Positions 10,301-17,597 of a stretch of 26,315 nt of DNA are shown here, in pieces. The notes under the pieces were generated by a model, which saw only the letters and a list, made by a program, of their open reading frames with translations, was not told where the DNA came from and did not search any database. The translations under genes and the position numbers were made by a program. Location: positions 1 to 26,315 of the forward strand of contig BNXB01000015.1 in the NCBI GenBank assembly GCA_025999255.1, written 5' to 3'. Each line of letters opens with the position of its first letter. Position 1 is the stretch's first letter. The stretch is from Bacteroidia bacterium. Lineage in GTDB: Bacteria; Bacteroidota; Bacteroidia; Bacteroidales; Azobacteroidaceae.

Positions 10301-10492
10301 GACGGCGACCATATCAAAGTAACTTTGAACGGTGAAGTGATCGTGGATGGGAATATCCGGGAAGCTGTGAAAAACGGTACCATCGATCATAAGGAACATC
10401 CCGGCCTGTTCAACAAGAAAGGGTATATTGGATTTCTCGGACACGGCTCTTATGTGAAATTCAAGAATATCCGGGTTAAGGAATTGCCTTGA
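7367..10492 (+). CDS. Secreted HEAT-repeat protein with two DUF1080 (3-keto-disaccharide hydrolase) domains
   Basis: A 1041-residue exported protein. A Sec signal peptide (MKKIYSLISFLLLFSLTVSAQ) is cut near residue 20-21. Residues of about 25-610 are alpha-helical HEAT-like repeats, seen as recurring blocks such as LSAYLQDKALSDPATRALAFIGTP-type units. Two lectin-like jelly-roll DUF1080 domains follow: the first from about 634 (FISIFDGKDLTGWKG) to 832 (YYRNIYVKELE), the second from about 851 (FKILFDGTNMHEWQG) to the C-terminus (FKNIRVKELP). The first carries the extra helical insert with LAKAQKAADEQMRRDW that is common in one DUF1080 branch. DUF1080 proteins are now assigned to cleaving 3-keto-glycosides after oxidation by Gfo/Idh partners. 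The HEAT part probably scaffolds protein or substrate binding. Whether both catalytic-type domains are active cannot be told. It is translationally close to the oxidoreductase gene (11 bp gap). Confidence 0.92.
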   Translation: MKKIYSLISFLLLFSLTVSAQVPANRTVKTIVADVLAQMPAQRTNQYNNLIKDLSTTGEEGVLQLVGMLNPPGKGSNAGVEYALSGLAHYATGEGQETVRLTTVNALLKALDQVTDPNIKTFVIDQIGIAGKDEAVARLSAYLQDKALSDPATRALAFIGTPAAKKALSAVLNTTSDKPKKETGLQPSREASLGTLMASKPADVLKLLQKALKDPDRKYRYAALTFASDYATKDMYSSLLQSLKKLKPETQSDVVNWLGTECDRPGKRELIAQTATPVLTGLLSANDPELKASVVRTLVKTGGEQAIQALAGLLNVNDEKTVNLAYQALLTTRGNISDAVAPVIATAGDTGKIAGLKLLAHRRSNKHINVVIDQINNGTPGVKTAAYAALKDVVSSGELTTLYGLLEKAPADAIVPVQQAIAAAVKSYPAGQKLEIIISKINQAGDKRYLYYPLLATTGDPQALAIITDRFSGENGKAKEAAFQALLDWKGVEATGELYKIARNISDPAYRDKAIDRYIQLASDPNLSGENRRLLLTQALEIAYTDARKNIILEQLGKTNSFLGLLLAGQYLDVPAQQQSAAGAVMNLVLNSQFTGKNVKALLNKAAPVLNNPDADYQRQSIRKYLSEMPDEEGFISIFDGKDLTGWKGLVGTPLTRLKMKADELAKAQKAADEQMRRDWVVEDGLLVYAGKGFDNICTVKNYGDIEMYLDWKLDPIGSEPDAGVYLRGTPQVQIWDINRKNVGAEVGSGGLYNNRKNPSKPTQVADNKLGTWNTFYIKMVGDRVTVKLNGETVVDNVILENYWDRNQPIPALEQIELQAHGSKVYYRNIYVKELERPEPFRLSDEEKKEGFKILFDGTNMHEWQGNTVDYRLEDGCISLYPSRSFGGNLYTAKEYGNFIFRFEFQLTPSANNGVGIRAEQGKDAAYHGMEIQILDHDHPAYKDIAPYQAHGSVYGIIPAERTGLKPVGEWNYEEIVADGDHIKVTLNGEVIVDGNIREAVKNGTIDHKEHPGLFNKKGYIGFLGHGSYVKFKNIRVKELP

Positions 10493-10569
10493 AGGAACAG
10501 ATTACAGGGTTTTTAGAATAAAATAAGCTTTGTACGAAACATTCATTTTCAATTTTCAACTAAAGAAAC

Positions 10570-10577
10570 TATCTTTG
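10570..10577 (+). promoter_or_regulatory. Promoter -7 box for the sigma-54 activator operon
   Basis: TATCTTTG fits the Bacteroidota -7 consensus TAnnTTTG perfectly and lies 27 bp before the ATG at 10605, giving a leader of about 20 nt. The -33 region is only T-rich (TTTTC) rather than TTTG. The rest of the 10493-10604 gap shows no clear terminator for the preceding gene. Confidence 0.5.
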
Positions 10578-10604
10578 TCACTGAAATTACTTTTGTATTA
10601 AAAT

Positions 10605-11837
10605 ATGGCAAGGACAGACGTTCAATCGGTTAAGCAAAGATTTGGCATTATCGGCACAAGTCCGGTTTTGAATCGGGAAATTGAGAAGGCTCTATTGATT
10701 GCGCCGACCGATTTGTCTGTACTGATTGCAGGTGAAAGTGGTGTCGGAAAGGAAGCCTTTCCCCAGATTATCCATCAGAATGGTATTCGTAAACATGGCG
10801 CTTATATCGCCGTTAACTGTGGCGCTATCCCTGAAGGGACAATAGATTCCGAACTTTTCGGGCACGAAAAGGGTTCTTTTACCGGAGCCTTGGGAGAACG
10901 AAAAGGTTATTTTGAAGTGGCTAACGGAGGAACTATTTTTCTCGATGAGGTAGGGGAAATGCCGATGGCTACACAAGCCCGCTTATTACGTGTGTTGGAA
11001 TACGGCGAGTTCATTAAGGTCGGTTCTTCTAAAGTACAAAAAACGGATGTTCGTATTGTTGCTGCTACCAATGTTGATTTGCACCAGGCAATACGCAACG
11101 GAAAATTCCGTGAAGATTTGTATTACAGGTTAAATACCGTTCCTATTCAAATACCTCCATTGCGTGATAGAAAAGAGGATATACCCTTGTTATTCAGGAA
11201 GTTTTCCGGTGATTTTGCTGAAAAATACCGGATGCCTGCGGTACATCTTACCGATGAAGCCCGGTTGGTATTGGTAAATTATCGTTGGCCGGGAAATATC
11301 CGGGAATTGAAAAATATTACCGAAAGAATGTCCATTATTGAACAAGAACGTGAAATATCGGCTCCTACTCTGAAAACATACCTTACAAATCCGGATATGG
11401 AACGACTTCCGGTACTGGTGCGCGATAGTGACCCTAAAAATTTCGGATCCGAAAGGGAAATTCTATATCAGGTACTTTTCGATATGAAAAAGGATGTTAA
11501 CGAGCTTAAAAAACTGGTGCACGATATAATGTCGGGTAGTATAAATTCTCAACAAGTGGAAGGAAATCATACTTATCATCCTATTAGTGTGAAAGAAACA
11601 CCTGATATTCCGGTCAATGTAACGCCCACTCCGATTCAGGTAGCGCCTAAAAAGGAAGAAGAAGAGCCTTTTGAAGCCGATTATGAGGAAGAAACCATGT
11701 CTCTGGAAGATGTGGAAAAAGAAATGATCCGTAAAGCTTTGGACAGAAATAACGGACGACGTCGTAATGCAGCTCAGGAACTTAAAATCTCAGAACGGAC
11801 TTTGTACAGGAAAATTAAGGAATACGGTTTGGAGTAA
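10605..11837 (+). CDS. Sigma-54-dependent transcriptional activator without sensor domain
   Basis: A 410-residue AAA+ bacterial enhancer-binding protein that would hydrolyse ATP to remodel sigma-54 RNA polymerase. The AAA+ core starts almost at the N-terminus: Walker A GESGVGKE at 43-50, the sigma-54-contacting loop GSFTGA at 90-95 (Ser in place of the usual Ala, a tolerated variant), Walker B IFLDE ending at 115, and the arginine-finger segment FREDLYYRL with R169 and R175. The RWPGNIRELKN motif of the helical subdomain follows. There is no receiver, PAS or GAF domain ahead of it. A charged, proline-containing linker (about 285-360) leads to a Fis-type helix-turn-helix (about 365-410, RRNAAQELKISERTLYRKI). 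The next genes, lptE, a TPR gene and secG, follow almost without gaps. Its targets are unknown. Confidence 0.93.
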   Translation: MARTDVQSVKQRFGIIGTSPVLNREIEKALLIAPTDLSVLIAGESGVGKEAFPQIIHQNGIRKHGAYIAVNCGAIPEGTIDSELFGHEKGSFTGALGERKGYFEVANGGTIFLDEVGEMPMATQARLLRVLEYGEFIKVGSSKVQKTDVRIVAATNVDLHQAIRNGKFREDLYYRLNTVPIQIPPLRDRKEDIPLLFRKFSGDFAEKYRMPAVHLTDEARLVLVNYRWPGNIRELKNITERMSIIEQEREISAPTLKTYLTNPDMERLPVLVRDSDPKNFGSEREILYQVLFDMKKDVNELKKLVHDIMSGSINSQQVEGNHTYHPISVKETPDIPVNVTPTPIQVAPKKEEEEPFEADYEEETMSLEDVEKEMIRKALDRNNGRRRNAAQELKISERTLYRKIKEYGLE

Positions 11838-11862
11838 TGAAAATAATGAAGAAAATGAAAGA

Positions 11863-12372
11863 ATGAAAATAGTAAATAGGTTATTGTTGTACGTTATTCC
11901 ATTTTTTTTACTCGTGTCATGTTCCATATCTTATTCGTTTAAGGGTGGAAAGATCGACGAGAATATCAAGACCGTTAAAATTTCGGATTTTATAAATCAA
12001 GCCCAATTGGTTTACCCCCCTCTTACACAATCTCTTAATCGGGAATTGCGTACACGGATGATTGAGCAGACCAGTCTGAAGGAAGTTTCAAATAATGCAC
12101 ATCTCGAATTTGAAGGGGAAATTACGGATTACAGAGTCGATGGAACTGCCGTTAAGGAAGACGGTTTTGCTTCTATGGCTAAGTTAACTATAACAATTAA
12201 GGTTCGTTATACGAATAATGTCAAGCCGGAGGAAAGTCTTGAACAAAGTTTTTCTTCTTTCCAGGAATTTTCGAGCGCTCTTACTTTGGAACAGGTACAG
12301 GATGAGTTGATCCGTAAAATTGTGACCGATTTGGTTGATATGGTTTATAATGCTACTGTTGGTAACTGGTAA
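11863..12372 (+). CDS. lptE: LptE-family LPS-assembly lipoprotein
   Basis: A 169-residue lipoprotein. The start chosen is the ATG at 11863, giving MKIVNRLLLYVIPFFLLVSC with lipobox LVSC. An upstream in-frame ATG at 11767 would overlap the preceding gene's HTH region and destroy the signal peptide, so it is rejected. The body (SISYSFKGGKIDENIKTVKI, then a TLEQVQDELIRKIVTDLVDMVYNA tail) resembles the Bacteroidota LptE family, the lipoprotein plug of the outer-membrane LPS translocon with LptD. It lies 25 bp after the activator gene, and its TAA runs directly into the next ATG. No LptD is in the window. Assignment rests on family resemblance and on the conserved activator-lptE-TPR-secG order that I recall for Bacteroidales. 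Confidence 0.82.
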   Translation: MKIVNRLLLYVIPFFLLVSCSISYSFKGGKIDENIKTVKISDFINQAQLVYPPLTQSLNRELRTRMIEQTSLKEVSNNAHLEFEGEITDYRVDGTAVKEDGFASMAKLTITIKVRYTNNVKPEESLEQSFSSFQEFSSALTLEQVQDELIRKIVTDLVDMVYNATVGNW

Positions 12373-13137
12373 ATGAAATCAGGCGATATCATACAATTGA
12401 TGAACAATCCCGGTTTGCTTAACGATGATTCGGAAAAGCAACTGAAATCGTTGTTGGAAAATTATCCGTATTTTCAAACGGCTCGTTTGCTATATCTGAT
12501 GAACCTCCACTCAGGGAAAGATTCGGAGTTTGGTAGTGAGTTGAAAAAAACGGCTTGTTATGTCGTTGATCGGAAAAAAATGTATTTTCTGGTGAACGGG
12601 GAGCAGTTTGTCCCGATTCGGATCAACCGGTTTGAAACGGTGGAAAATGCTTTGCGACTGGAATCATCTTTCGATCTGATTGATTTTTTCCTGAGTGAGA
12701 AAACAGGTTGTAAAGAGGAAAATGATGTAATTCCTGTTATTTCCGAAAGTAAATCGGAGGATTTAATTACGACGGATTATTTGTCGTATTTACTTTCGGA
12801 TAAAGTGAAGCATAACAATCAGCCTGTGGTTCCCATGTTACATCAGGATACAATTGATGAATTCCTTCGCCGGGATGCGGAAGAGCCGGTTAAAATCCGT
12901 CTGAAAGATGATGCCGGAGCAGTTGAAGAACCGGTTGATTTGGATCACGGAATGGTTGATGAGGATGATTTTTTCTCGGAAACTCTGGCTAAAATTTACG
13001 TCAGGCAGAAAAAATATGATAGGGCATTGGAAATTATTCGGAAGTTACATTTGCTATATCCGGAAAAAAATATTTACTTTGCAGACCAAATTCGATTTTT
13101 GGAAAAATTGATTATTAACATAAAAAAAACAGAATAA
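12373..13137 (+). CDS. TPR-like protein of unknown function between lptE and secG
   Basis: A 254-residue soluble-looking protein with no signal peptide or membrane segment. The N-terminus (LLENYPYFQTARLLYLMNLH) and the C-terminal helix pair (LAKIYVRQKKYDRALEIIRK then LHLLYPEKNIYFADQIRFLE) look like tetratricopeptide units. The middle (about 110-200) is acidic and low in structure. It begins directly at the lptE stop (TAAATG) and ends 4 bp before secG, so translational coupling is likely. Context suggests a role in envelope biogenesis or protein export, but no function is established from the sequence. Confidence 0.8.
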   Translation: MKSGDIIQLMNNPGLLNDDSEKQLKSLLENYPYFQTARLLYLMNLHSGKDSEFGSELKKTACYVVDRKKMYFLVNGEQFVPIRINRFETVENALRLESSFDLIDFFLSEKTGCKEENDVIPVISESKSEDLITTDYLSYLLSDKVKHNNQPVVPMLHQDTIDEFLRRDAEEPVKIRLKDDAGAVEEPVDLDHGMVDEDDFFSETLAKIYVRQKKYDRALEIIRKLHLLYPEKNIYFADQIRFLEKLIINIKKTE

Positions 13138-13141
13138 AAAA

Positions 13142-13546
13142 ATGTACGTATTTATTTCAGTATTGATTGTAATTGCATCCTTGCTTTTAGTATTTATTGT
13201 AGTGATACAAAATTCAAAAGGAGGGGGTCTTGCCGCCGGATTTTCTTCTTCCAACCAGGTGATGGGAGTTCGTAAAACTACTGATTTCCTGGAAAAAGCA
13301 ACCTGGACTTTGGCCGGTACTGTAGTTGTTTTAGCAATCGTAGCATCTTTTTTCGTTCCCGGACGTAATTCCGGAGGAGCAGAATCGGAAATTAAGACTA
13401 ATATTGAAAATGCAATTCCTCCTGTGGATCCGAATGCTGTATCTCCATTTGGAACGGCTGTTCCGGAAGGTACGGAACAGGCTCCTGCTCAACAAACACC
13501 TGCTCAGGAAACTCCTCAGCAACAACAGGAAACTCCTAAAGAATAA
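13142..13546 (+). CDS. secG: Preprotein translocase subunit SecG
   Basis: A 134-residue small inner-membrane protein of the SecYEG channel. It has two transmembrane segments (about residues 2-22 and 55-75) joined by the family's conserved cytoplasmic loop QNSKGGGLAAGFSSSNQVMG, followed by RKTTDFLEKATW. After the second segment comes a tail of about 60 residues rich in Pro, Gln, Glu and Thr (APAQQTPAQETPQQQQ), longer than in E. coli SecG but common in this phylum. It is the last gene of the activator-lptE-TPR-secG cluster. Confidence 0.93.
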   Translation: MYVFISVLIVIASLLLVFIVVIQNSKGGGLAAGFSSSNQVMGVRKTTDFLEKATWTLAGTVVVLAIVASFFVPGRNSGGAESEIKTNIENAIPPVDPNAVSPFGTAVPEGTEQAPAQQTPAQETPQQQQETPKE

Positions 13547-13585
13547 AATAGCCGCTAATTATTTTTTTTTCATTAAAGTAAGTAG

Positions 13586-13624
13586 AAGGGCGATTAGACG
13601 ATTTTTTTTCGTTCGATCGCCTTT
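13586..13624 (+). terminator. Probable terminator of the secG operon
   Basis: AAGGGCGAT (13586-13594) pairs with ATCGCCTTT (13616-13624) with one G-U pair. The loop of about 21 nt contains a T-run, and a short T-run follows the stem. The wide loop and short T-run make it a moderate candidate. Confidence 0.4.
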
Positions 13625-13631
13625 TGAATTA

Positions 13632-13652
13632 TTTCTGCCAATTTGGCAGAAA
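13632..13652. promoter_or_regulatory. Near-perfect palindrome upstream of clpB (putative operator)
   Basis: TTTCTGCCAA (13632-13641) and TTGGCAGAAA (13643-13652) are exact reverse complements around a single T. The symmetry, single-base centre and placement over the -33 element suggest a dimeric repressor or activator site rather than a terminator. It does not match the CIRCE element or the HspR (HAIR) site. Confidence 0.5.
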
Positions 13653-13674
13653 ATAAACCTTGGCAAGACCTTTG
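13642..13674 (+). promoter_or_regulatory. clpB promoter
   Basis: TTTG (13642-13645), then 21 bp, then GACCTTTG (13667-13674) fits the Bacteroidota TTTG / TAnnTTTG arrangement with one mismatch in the -7 box. The predicted start near 13681 leaves a leader of about 35 nt. The -33 element lies inside the palindrome, so binding there should affect transcription. Confidence 0.45.
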
Positions 13675-13715
13675 TCGTTTAACAGATAAATACAAAATGC
13701 TAAACGGTAGAACTT

Positions 13716-16304
13716 ATGAACTTTAATAATTTTACAATAAAATCTCAGGAAGCAGTACAAAAGAGTATTGATTTAACTAAAGAGAACAACCAACAGTCGA
13801 TTGAACCTGTCCACCTGATGAAAGCCATTCTTTCGGAGGGTGAAAATGTAACTAATTTCCTGTTTCAAAAATTAGGAATTAATATCCGGAATCTGGATAA
13901 TATCCTTGACAAAGAAATCCGGTCTTTCCCGAAAGTATCGGGAGGAGAACCTTATTTAAGCCGGGAAACGAATGCCGTACTTCAGAAAGCAGTTGATTAT
14001 TGTCATAAAATGGGAGACGAATACGTTTCCTTAGAACACATTATTCTGGCGTTGCTGACGGAGAAAAGTACTGTTTCTTCGATGCTGAAAGATATGGGTG
14101 TGACGGAGAAAGATCTTACGGCAGTTATCAATGAACTGAGAAAAGGAAATAAGGTAACCAGTCAGTCGGCTGAAGATACTTATCAATCTTTGTCAAAATA
14201 TGCTATCAACCTGAATGAACGTGCACGTTCCGGAAAATTGGATCCGGTGATTGGGCGGGATGAAGAAATTCGTCGTGTACTTCAAATCCTGAGTCGCCGT
14301 ACCAAGAACAATCCAATCCTGATTGGCGAACCTGGGGTAGGAAAGACGGCTATCGCAGAAGGGTTAGCTCATCGTATTGTTCGTGGAGATATTCCCGATA
14401 ACCTGAAAACCAAGCAGATTTATTCTCTGGATATGGGAGCCTTGATTGCCGGGGCCAAATATAAAGGTGAATTTGAGGAACGTTTGAAAGCCGTTGTCAA
14501 TGAGGTGACTCAGTCCGATGGCGAAATAATCTTGTTTATTGATGAGATTCATACCCTGGTTGGCGCCGGTAAGAGCGAGGGCGCTATGGATGCCGCTAAT
14601 ATCCTGAAGCCTGCTCTGGCGCGTGGGGAATTGCGTTCTATTGGGGCAACCACCCTGGATGAATATCAGAAATATTTTGAAAAAGATAAAGCTCTGGAAC
14701 GTCGTTTCCAGACGGTAATGATTGATGAGCCGGGCGAGGCGGATGCTGTGTCTATACTTCGTGGTTTGAAAGAAAAATATGAGAATCATCATAAGATAAG
14801 AATTAAAGACGATGCAATCATTGCTTCGGTTCAACTTTCGATACGGTACATTACCGATCGTTATCTCCCGGATAAAGCGATTGACCTGATGGACGAGGCG
14901 GCTGCCCGTCTGAGAATGCAGGTGGATTCCGTACCTGAAGCCCTGGATGAAATTACACGCCGGATTACGCAATTGGAAATCGAACGGGAAGCCATAAAAC
15001 GGGAAAATGATCATGGAAAATTGGGATTCCTTAATAAAGAAATTGCCGATTTAAAGGAAGACGAAATAAAGTTGAAAGCTAAATGGCAATCGGAAAAAGA
15101 AGTAATCAACAAGATTCAACAGAATAAGATTGAAATTGAAGATCTGAAATTTCAGGCGGAAAAAGCCGAACGGGAAGGTGATTACGGAAAAGTAGCGGAG
15201 ATTCGTTATGGTAAACTGAAACAAAAAGAGGAAGAAATCGATAAATATCAACTCGATTTGAATGCCATGCAGGGAGAAAATGCCATGATCAAGGAAGAGG
15301 TGGATGCTGACGATATTGCTGAAGTCGTTTCCAAATGGACGGGTATTCCTGTCGGCAGGATGATGCAAAGTGAGAGCGAGAAATTACTCCATCTTGAAGA
15401 AGAGTTGCATAAACGTGTGGTTGGACAGGATGAAGCGATTATTGCCGTTTCCGATGCGGTGCGCAGGAGCCGTGCCGGTTTGCAGGATCCCAAGCGTCCT
15501 ATCGGTTCCTTTATTTTCATGGGAACTACCGGAGTCGGTAAAACGGAATTAGCCAAGGTTTTGGCGGAATATTTGTTTAACGACGAAAATTCTATGGTTC
15601 GTATCGATATGAGCGAATACCAGGAAAAATTCAGCGTCACCCGTCTGATTGGATCTCCTCCGGGATATGTCGGTTACGATGAAGGAGGTCAGTTGACCGA
15701 ATCGGTTCGTCATAAACCTTATTCTGTCGTATTGTTCGATGAAATAGAAAAGGCGCATCCCGATGTATTCAATATCTTATTGCAGGTATTGGATGATGGA
15801 CGGTTGACCGATAACAAAGGCCGTGTGGTCAATTTCAAGAATACGATTATTATCATGACTTCTAATATGGGTTCGTCTATTATCCGTGAGAATTTTGAGA
15901 AAATTGATGATTTGAACCGGGAACAGGTTGTCGAAGATACGAAGCAGGAAGTTCTGGGATTATTGAAACAAACCATTCGTCCAGAATTCCTGAACAGGAT
16001 TGATGAAATCATTATGTTTTCTCCGTTGAATGAAAGTGAAATCCGTGAAATTGTCCATATTCAACTGGAAGGTATCCGGAAAAATTTATCGGAAAATGGT
16101 TTTGATATCCGGTTCACCGATACTGCAATCAAACAGATTGCAGAATTGGGGTATGACCCTCAATTCGGAGCTCGTCCGGTGAAACGGGTCATCCAACGGG
16201 AAGTGTTAAATCCGTTGTCGAAAGCAATACTTGCCCAGAAAGTGGATAGGAACAAACCGATACGAGTCGATTTCAGGGACGGAGAGTTAGTAATGAATAA
16301 TTGA
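13716..16304 (+). CDS. clpB: ATP-dependent disaggregase ClpB
   Basis: An 862-residue Hsp100 chaperone that extracts polypeptides from aggregates together with DnaK, at the usual full length for ClpB. The Clp-N double repeat spans about 1-145. The first nucleotide-binding domain has Walker A GEPGVGKT at 204-211 and Walker [15 protein letters not shown]. The middle coiled coil (about 410-525, rich in Glu and Lys) distinguishes ClpB from ClpA and ClpC. The second domain has Walker A GTTGVGKT at 603-610 and the [15 protein letters not shown]alker B. The C-terminal domain includes the [18 protein letters not shown] segment. There is no ClpP-binding IGF/L loop context, as expected. The following lipoprotein gene starts 9 bp after the stop and may be co-transcribed. 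Confidence 0.97.
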   Translation: MNFNNFTIKSQEAVQKSIDLTKENNQQSIEPVHLMKAILSEGENVTNFLFQKLGINIRNLDNILDKEIRSFPKVSGGEPYLSRETNAVLQKAVDYCHKMGDEYVSLEHIILALLTEKSTVSSMLKDMGVTEKDLTAVINELRKGNKVTSQSAEDTYQSLSKYAINLNERARSGKLDPVIGRDEEIRRVLQILSRRTKNNPILIGEPGVGKTAIAEGLAHRIVRGDIPDNLKTKQIYSLDMGALIAGAKYKGEFEERLKAVVNEVTQSDGEIILFIDEIHTLVGAGKSEGAMDAANILKPALARGELRSIGATTLDEYQKYFEKDKALERRFQTVMIDEPGEADAVSILRGLKEKYENHHKIRIKDDAIIASVQLSIRYITDRYLPDKAIDLMDEAAARLRMQVDSVPEALDEITRRITQLEIEREAIKRENDHGKLGFLNKEIADLKEDEIKLKAKWQSEKEVINKIQQNKIEIEDLKFQAEKAEREGDYGKVAEIRYGKLKQKEEEIDKYQLDLNAMQGENAMIKEEVDADDIAEVVSKWTGIPVGRMMQSESEKLLHLEEELHKRVVGQDEAIIAVSDAVRRSRAGLQDPKRPIGSFIFMGTTGVGKTELAKVLAEYLFNDENSMVRIDMSEYQEKFSVTRLIGSPPGYVGYDEGGQLTESVRHKPYSVVLFDEIEKAHPDVFNILLQVLDDGRLTDNKGRVVNFKNTIIIMTSNMGSSIIRENFEKIDDLNREQVVEDTKQEVLGLLKQTIRPEFLNRIDEIIMFSPLNESEIREIVHIQLEGIRKNLSENGFDIRFTDTAIKQIAELGYDPQFGARPVKRVIQREVLNPLSKAILAQKVDRNKPIRVDFRDGELVMNN

Positions 16305-16313
16305 TAATTGATA

Positions 16314-17468
16314 ATGAAAAATTTGATTCTATTGATCGTTTTATCTCTTTATTTTTTGTTTGTGTCTTGTTTTAAAAGTGTTAATAAAAGTGAAAATCCG
16401 AAAGATATTCCGGATTATTATTTGTTAATCGGGACATATACGAATGGTTCGAGTAAAGGTATTTATGTTTATGATTTGAATCAGGAGACAGGAGAGATGA
16501 AATTTGTCGGAACAAGTCCGGATATCTCTAATCCTTCTTATTTGGCTGTTTCCGCTGATGAACGTTTTGTGTATGCCGTTTCCGAAGATGATTTGGAAGA
16601 TGCTTCGGTAAATTCTTTTTTATTTGATAAGGTTACCGGTACGTTGAAATTCGTCAATAGTCGGAAAACCGGAGGGGCTCATCCTTGTTATATTGCAGTG
16701 GATGAAGAAAATAATTTTGTTACAACAGCAAATTATACGGGAGGTAGCGTATCTGTATTTCCGTTGAGTGAAAATGGCAGTTTAGATTCCATGTCACAGG
16801 TATTTACGTATCAAGAGAGACCGGTTGGAGATTTACCTTCACACATTCATACCACTTTTTTTTCTCCTGATGAACGTTTCTTGTTTGTAACTGATTTAGG
16901 AAAGGATCGGATTTATCGATATACAGTAAATAAATATCCGGAAAATCAATCATTTCTTCAGGATCCGCAAATTGTCGCCGAATTGGAAGCCGGATCAGGT
17001 CCGAGGCATCTGGCATTTCATCCGGATGGACATAGCATGTATTGTATTAACGAACTTTCGGGAAAAATAACTGTTTTTCGATACAATGACGGATTCTTGG
17101 ATACTATTCAAAGTGTAGATTCCGATACGACTTCAGGGAATGTTAAAAAGGGAAGCGCCGATATTCATCTGACGCCCGATGGTAAGTTTCTGTATTCGTC
17201 CAATCGTTTGAAAGCGGACGGAATTGCCGTTTTTAAAGTAAACGACGATGGTTCTTTGACTTCAATAGGATACCAGACTACAGGAATTCATCCCCGTAAT
17301 TTTATGATTACTCCCAACGGTAAATTTCTTTTGGTTGCATCGCGCGACAGTAATTGTATTAATGTCTTTTCAATTAGTCAGGAGACAGGTTTGTTGAGTG
17401 ATACGGGAAATAAAATTGAAATTGATAAGCCGGTTTGTCTAAAACTGATTTTCAAAAATTCTCATTAA
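16314..17468 (+). CDS. Lipoprotein of the lactonase (6-phosphogluconolactonase-like) seven-bladed propeller family
   Basis: The ATG at 16314 is chosen over a TTG six bases upstream and gives a 384-residue protein. The signal peptide MKNLILLIVLSLYFLFVSC carries lipobox FVSC with the cysteine at residue 19. The rest is the YbhE/lactonase propeller: DYYLLIGTYTNGSSKGIYVY at the start, repeated blade motifs such as NPSYLAVSADERFVYAVSE, the GGAHPCYIAVDEENNFVTTANY blade and the GSGPRHLAFHPDGHSMYCINE blade. Cytosolic members hydrolyse 6-phosphogluconolactone. This copy is exported and lipid-anchored, so a sugar lactone or another periplasmic substrate is more likely. The residues after Cys (FKSVNK) are not acidic, which suggests it faces the periplasm rather than the cell surface. 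It follows clpB by 9 bp. Confidence 0.9.
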   Translation: MKNLILLIVLSLYFLFVSCFKSVNKSENPKDIPDYYLLIGTYTNGSSKGIYVYDLNQETGEMKFVGTSPDISNPSYLAVSADERFVYAVSEDDLEDASVNSFLFDKVTGTLKFVNSRKTGGAHPCYIAVDEENNFVTTANYTGGSVSVFPLSENGSLDSMSQVFTYQERPVGDLPSHIHTTFFSPDERFLFVTDLGKDRIYRYTVNKYPENQSFLQDPQIVAELEAGSGPRHLAFHPDGHSMYCINELSGKITVFRYNDGFLDTIQSVDSDTTSGNVKKGSADIHLTPDGKFLYSSNRLKADGIAVFKVNDDGSLTSIGYQTTGIHPRNFMITPNGKFLLVASRDSNCINVFSISQETGLLSDTGNKIEIDKPVCLKLIFKNSH

Positions 17469-17530
17469 TAAAGTGCATATTTCAAATTGTCGCAAACGGT
17501 CAAGCTCCCATTGGGCGCACAATTTTGTAG

Positions 17531-17572
17531 CCGGGGGAGATCAAAAGGCCATTGGCCTTTGATCACCCCCGG
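17531..17572. terminator. Bidirectional terminator between convergent genes
   Basis: A long hairpin pairs CCGGGGG-a-GATCAAA-a-GGCC (17531-17550) with GGCC-TTTGATC-a-CCCCCGG (17554-17572) around ATT, with one mismatch and one bulge. It lies between the convergent lactonase and susD genes and could stop both. Runs of T are weak on either side (for example ATTTTCAATTT to the right). Confidence 0.6.
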
Positions 17573-17597
17573 ATGCAATTTTCAATTTATGAAAAGT

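Noticed and set aside
11767..11862. Longer N-terminus for the LptE protein
   Set aside because: It would overlap the HTH end of the activator gene and bury the lipoprotein signal; the ATG at 11863 gives a clean lipobox.
13660..13676. Sigma-54 promoter for clpB (TTGGCAAG-N4-TTGTC)
   Set aside because: The -12 element has GT where GC is nearly invariant, and a housekeeping-type promoter with good spacing overlaps it. Kept only as an alternative.
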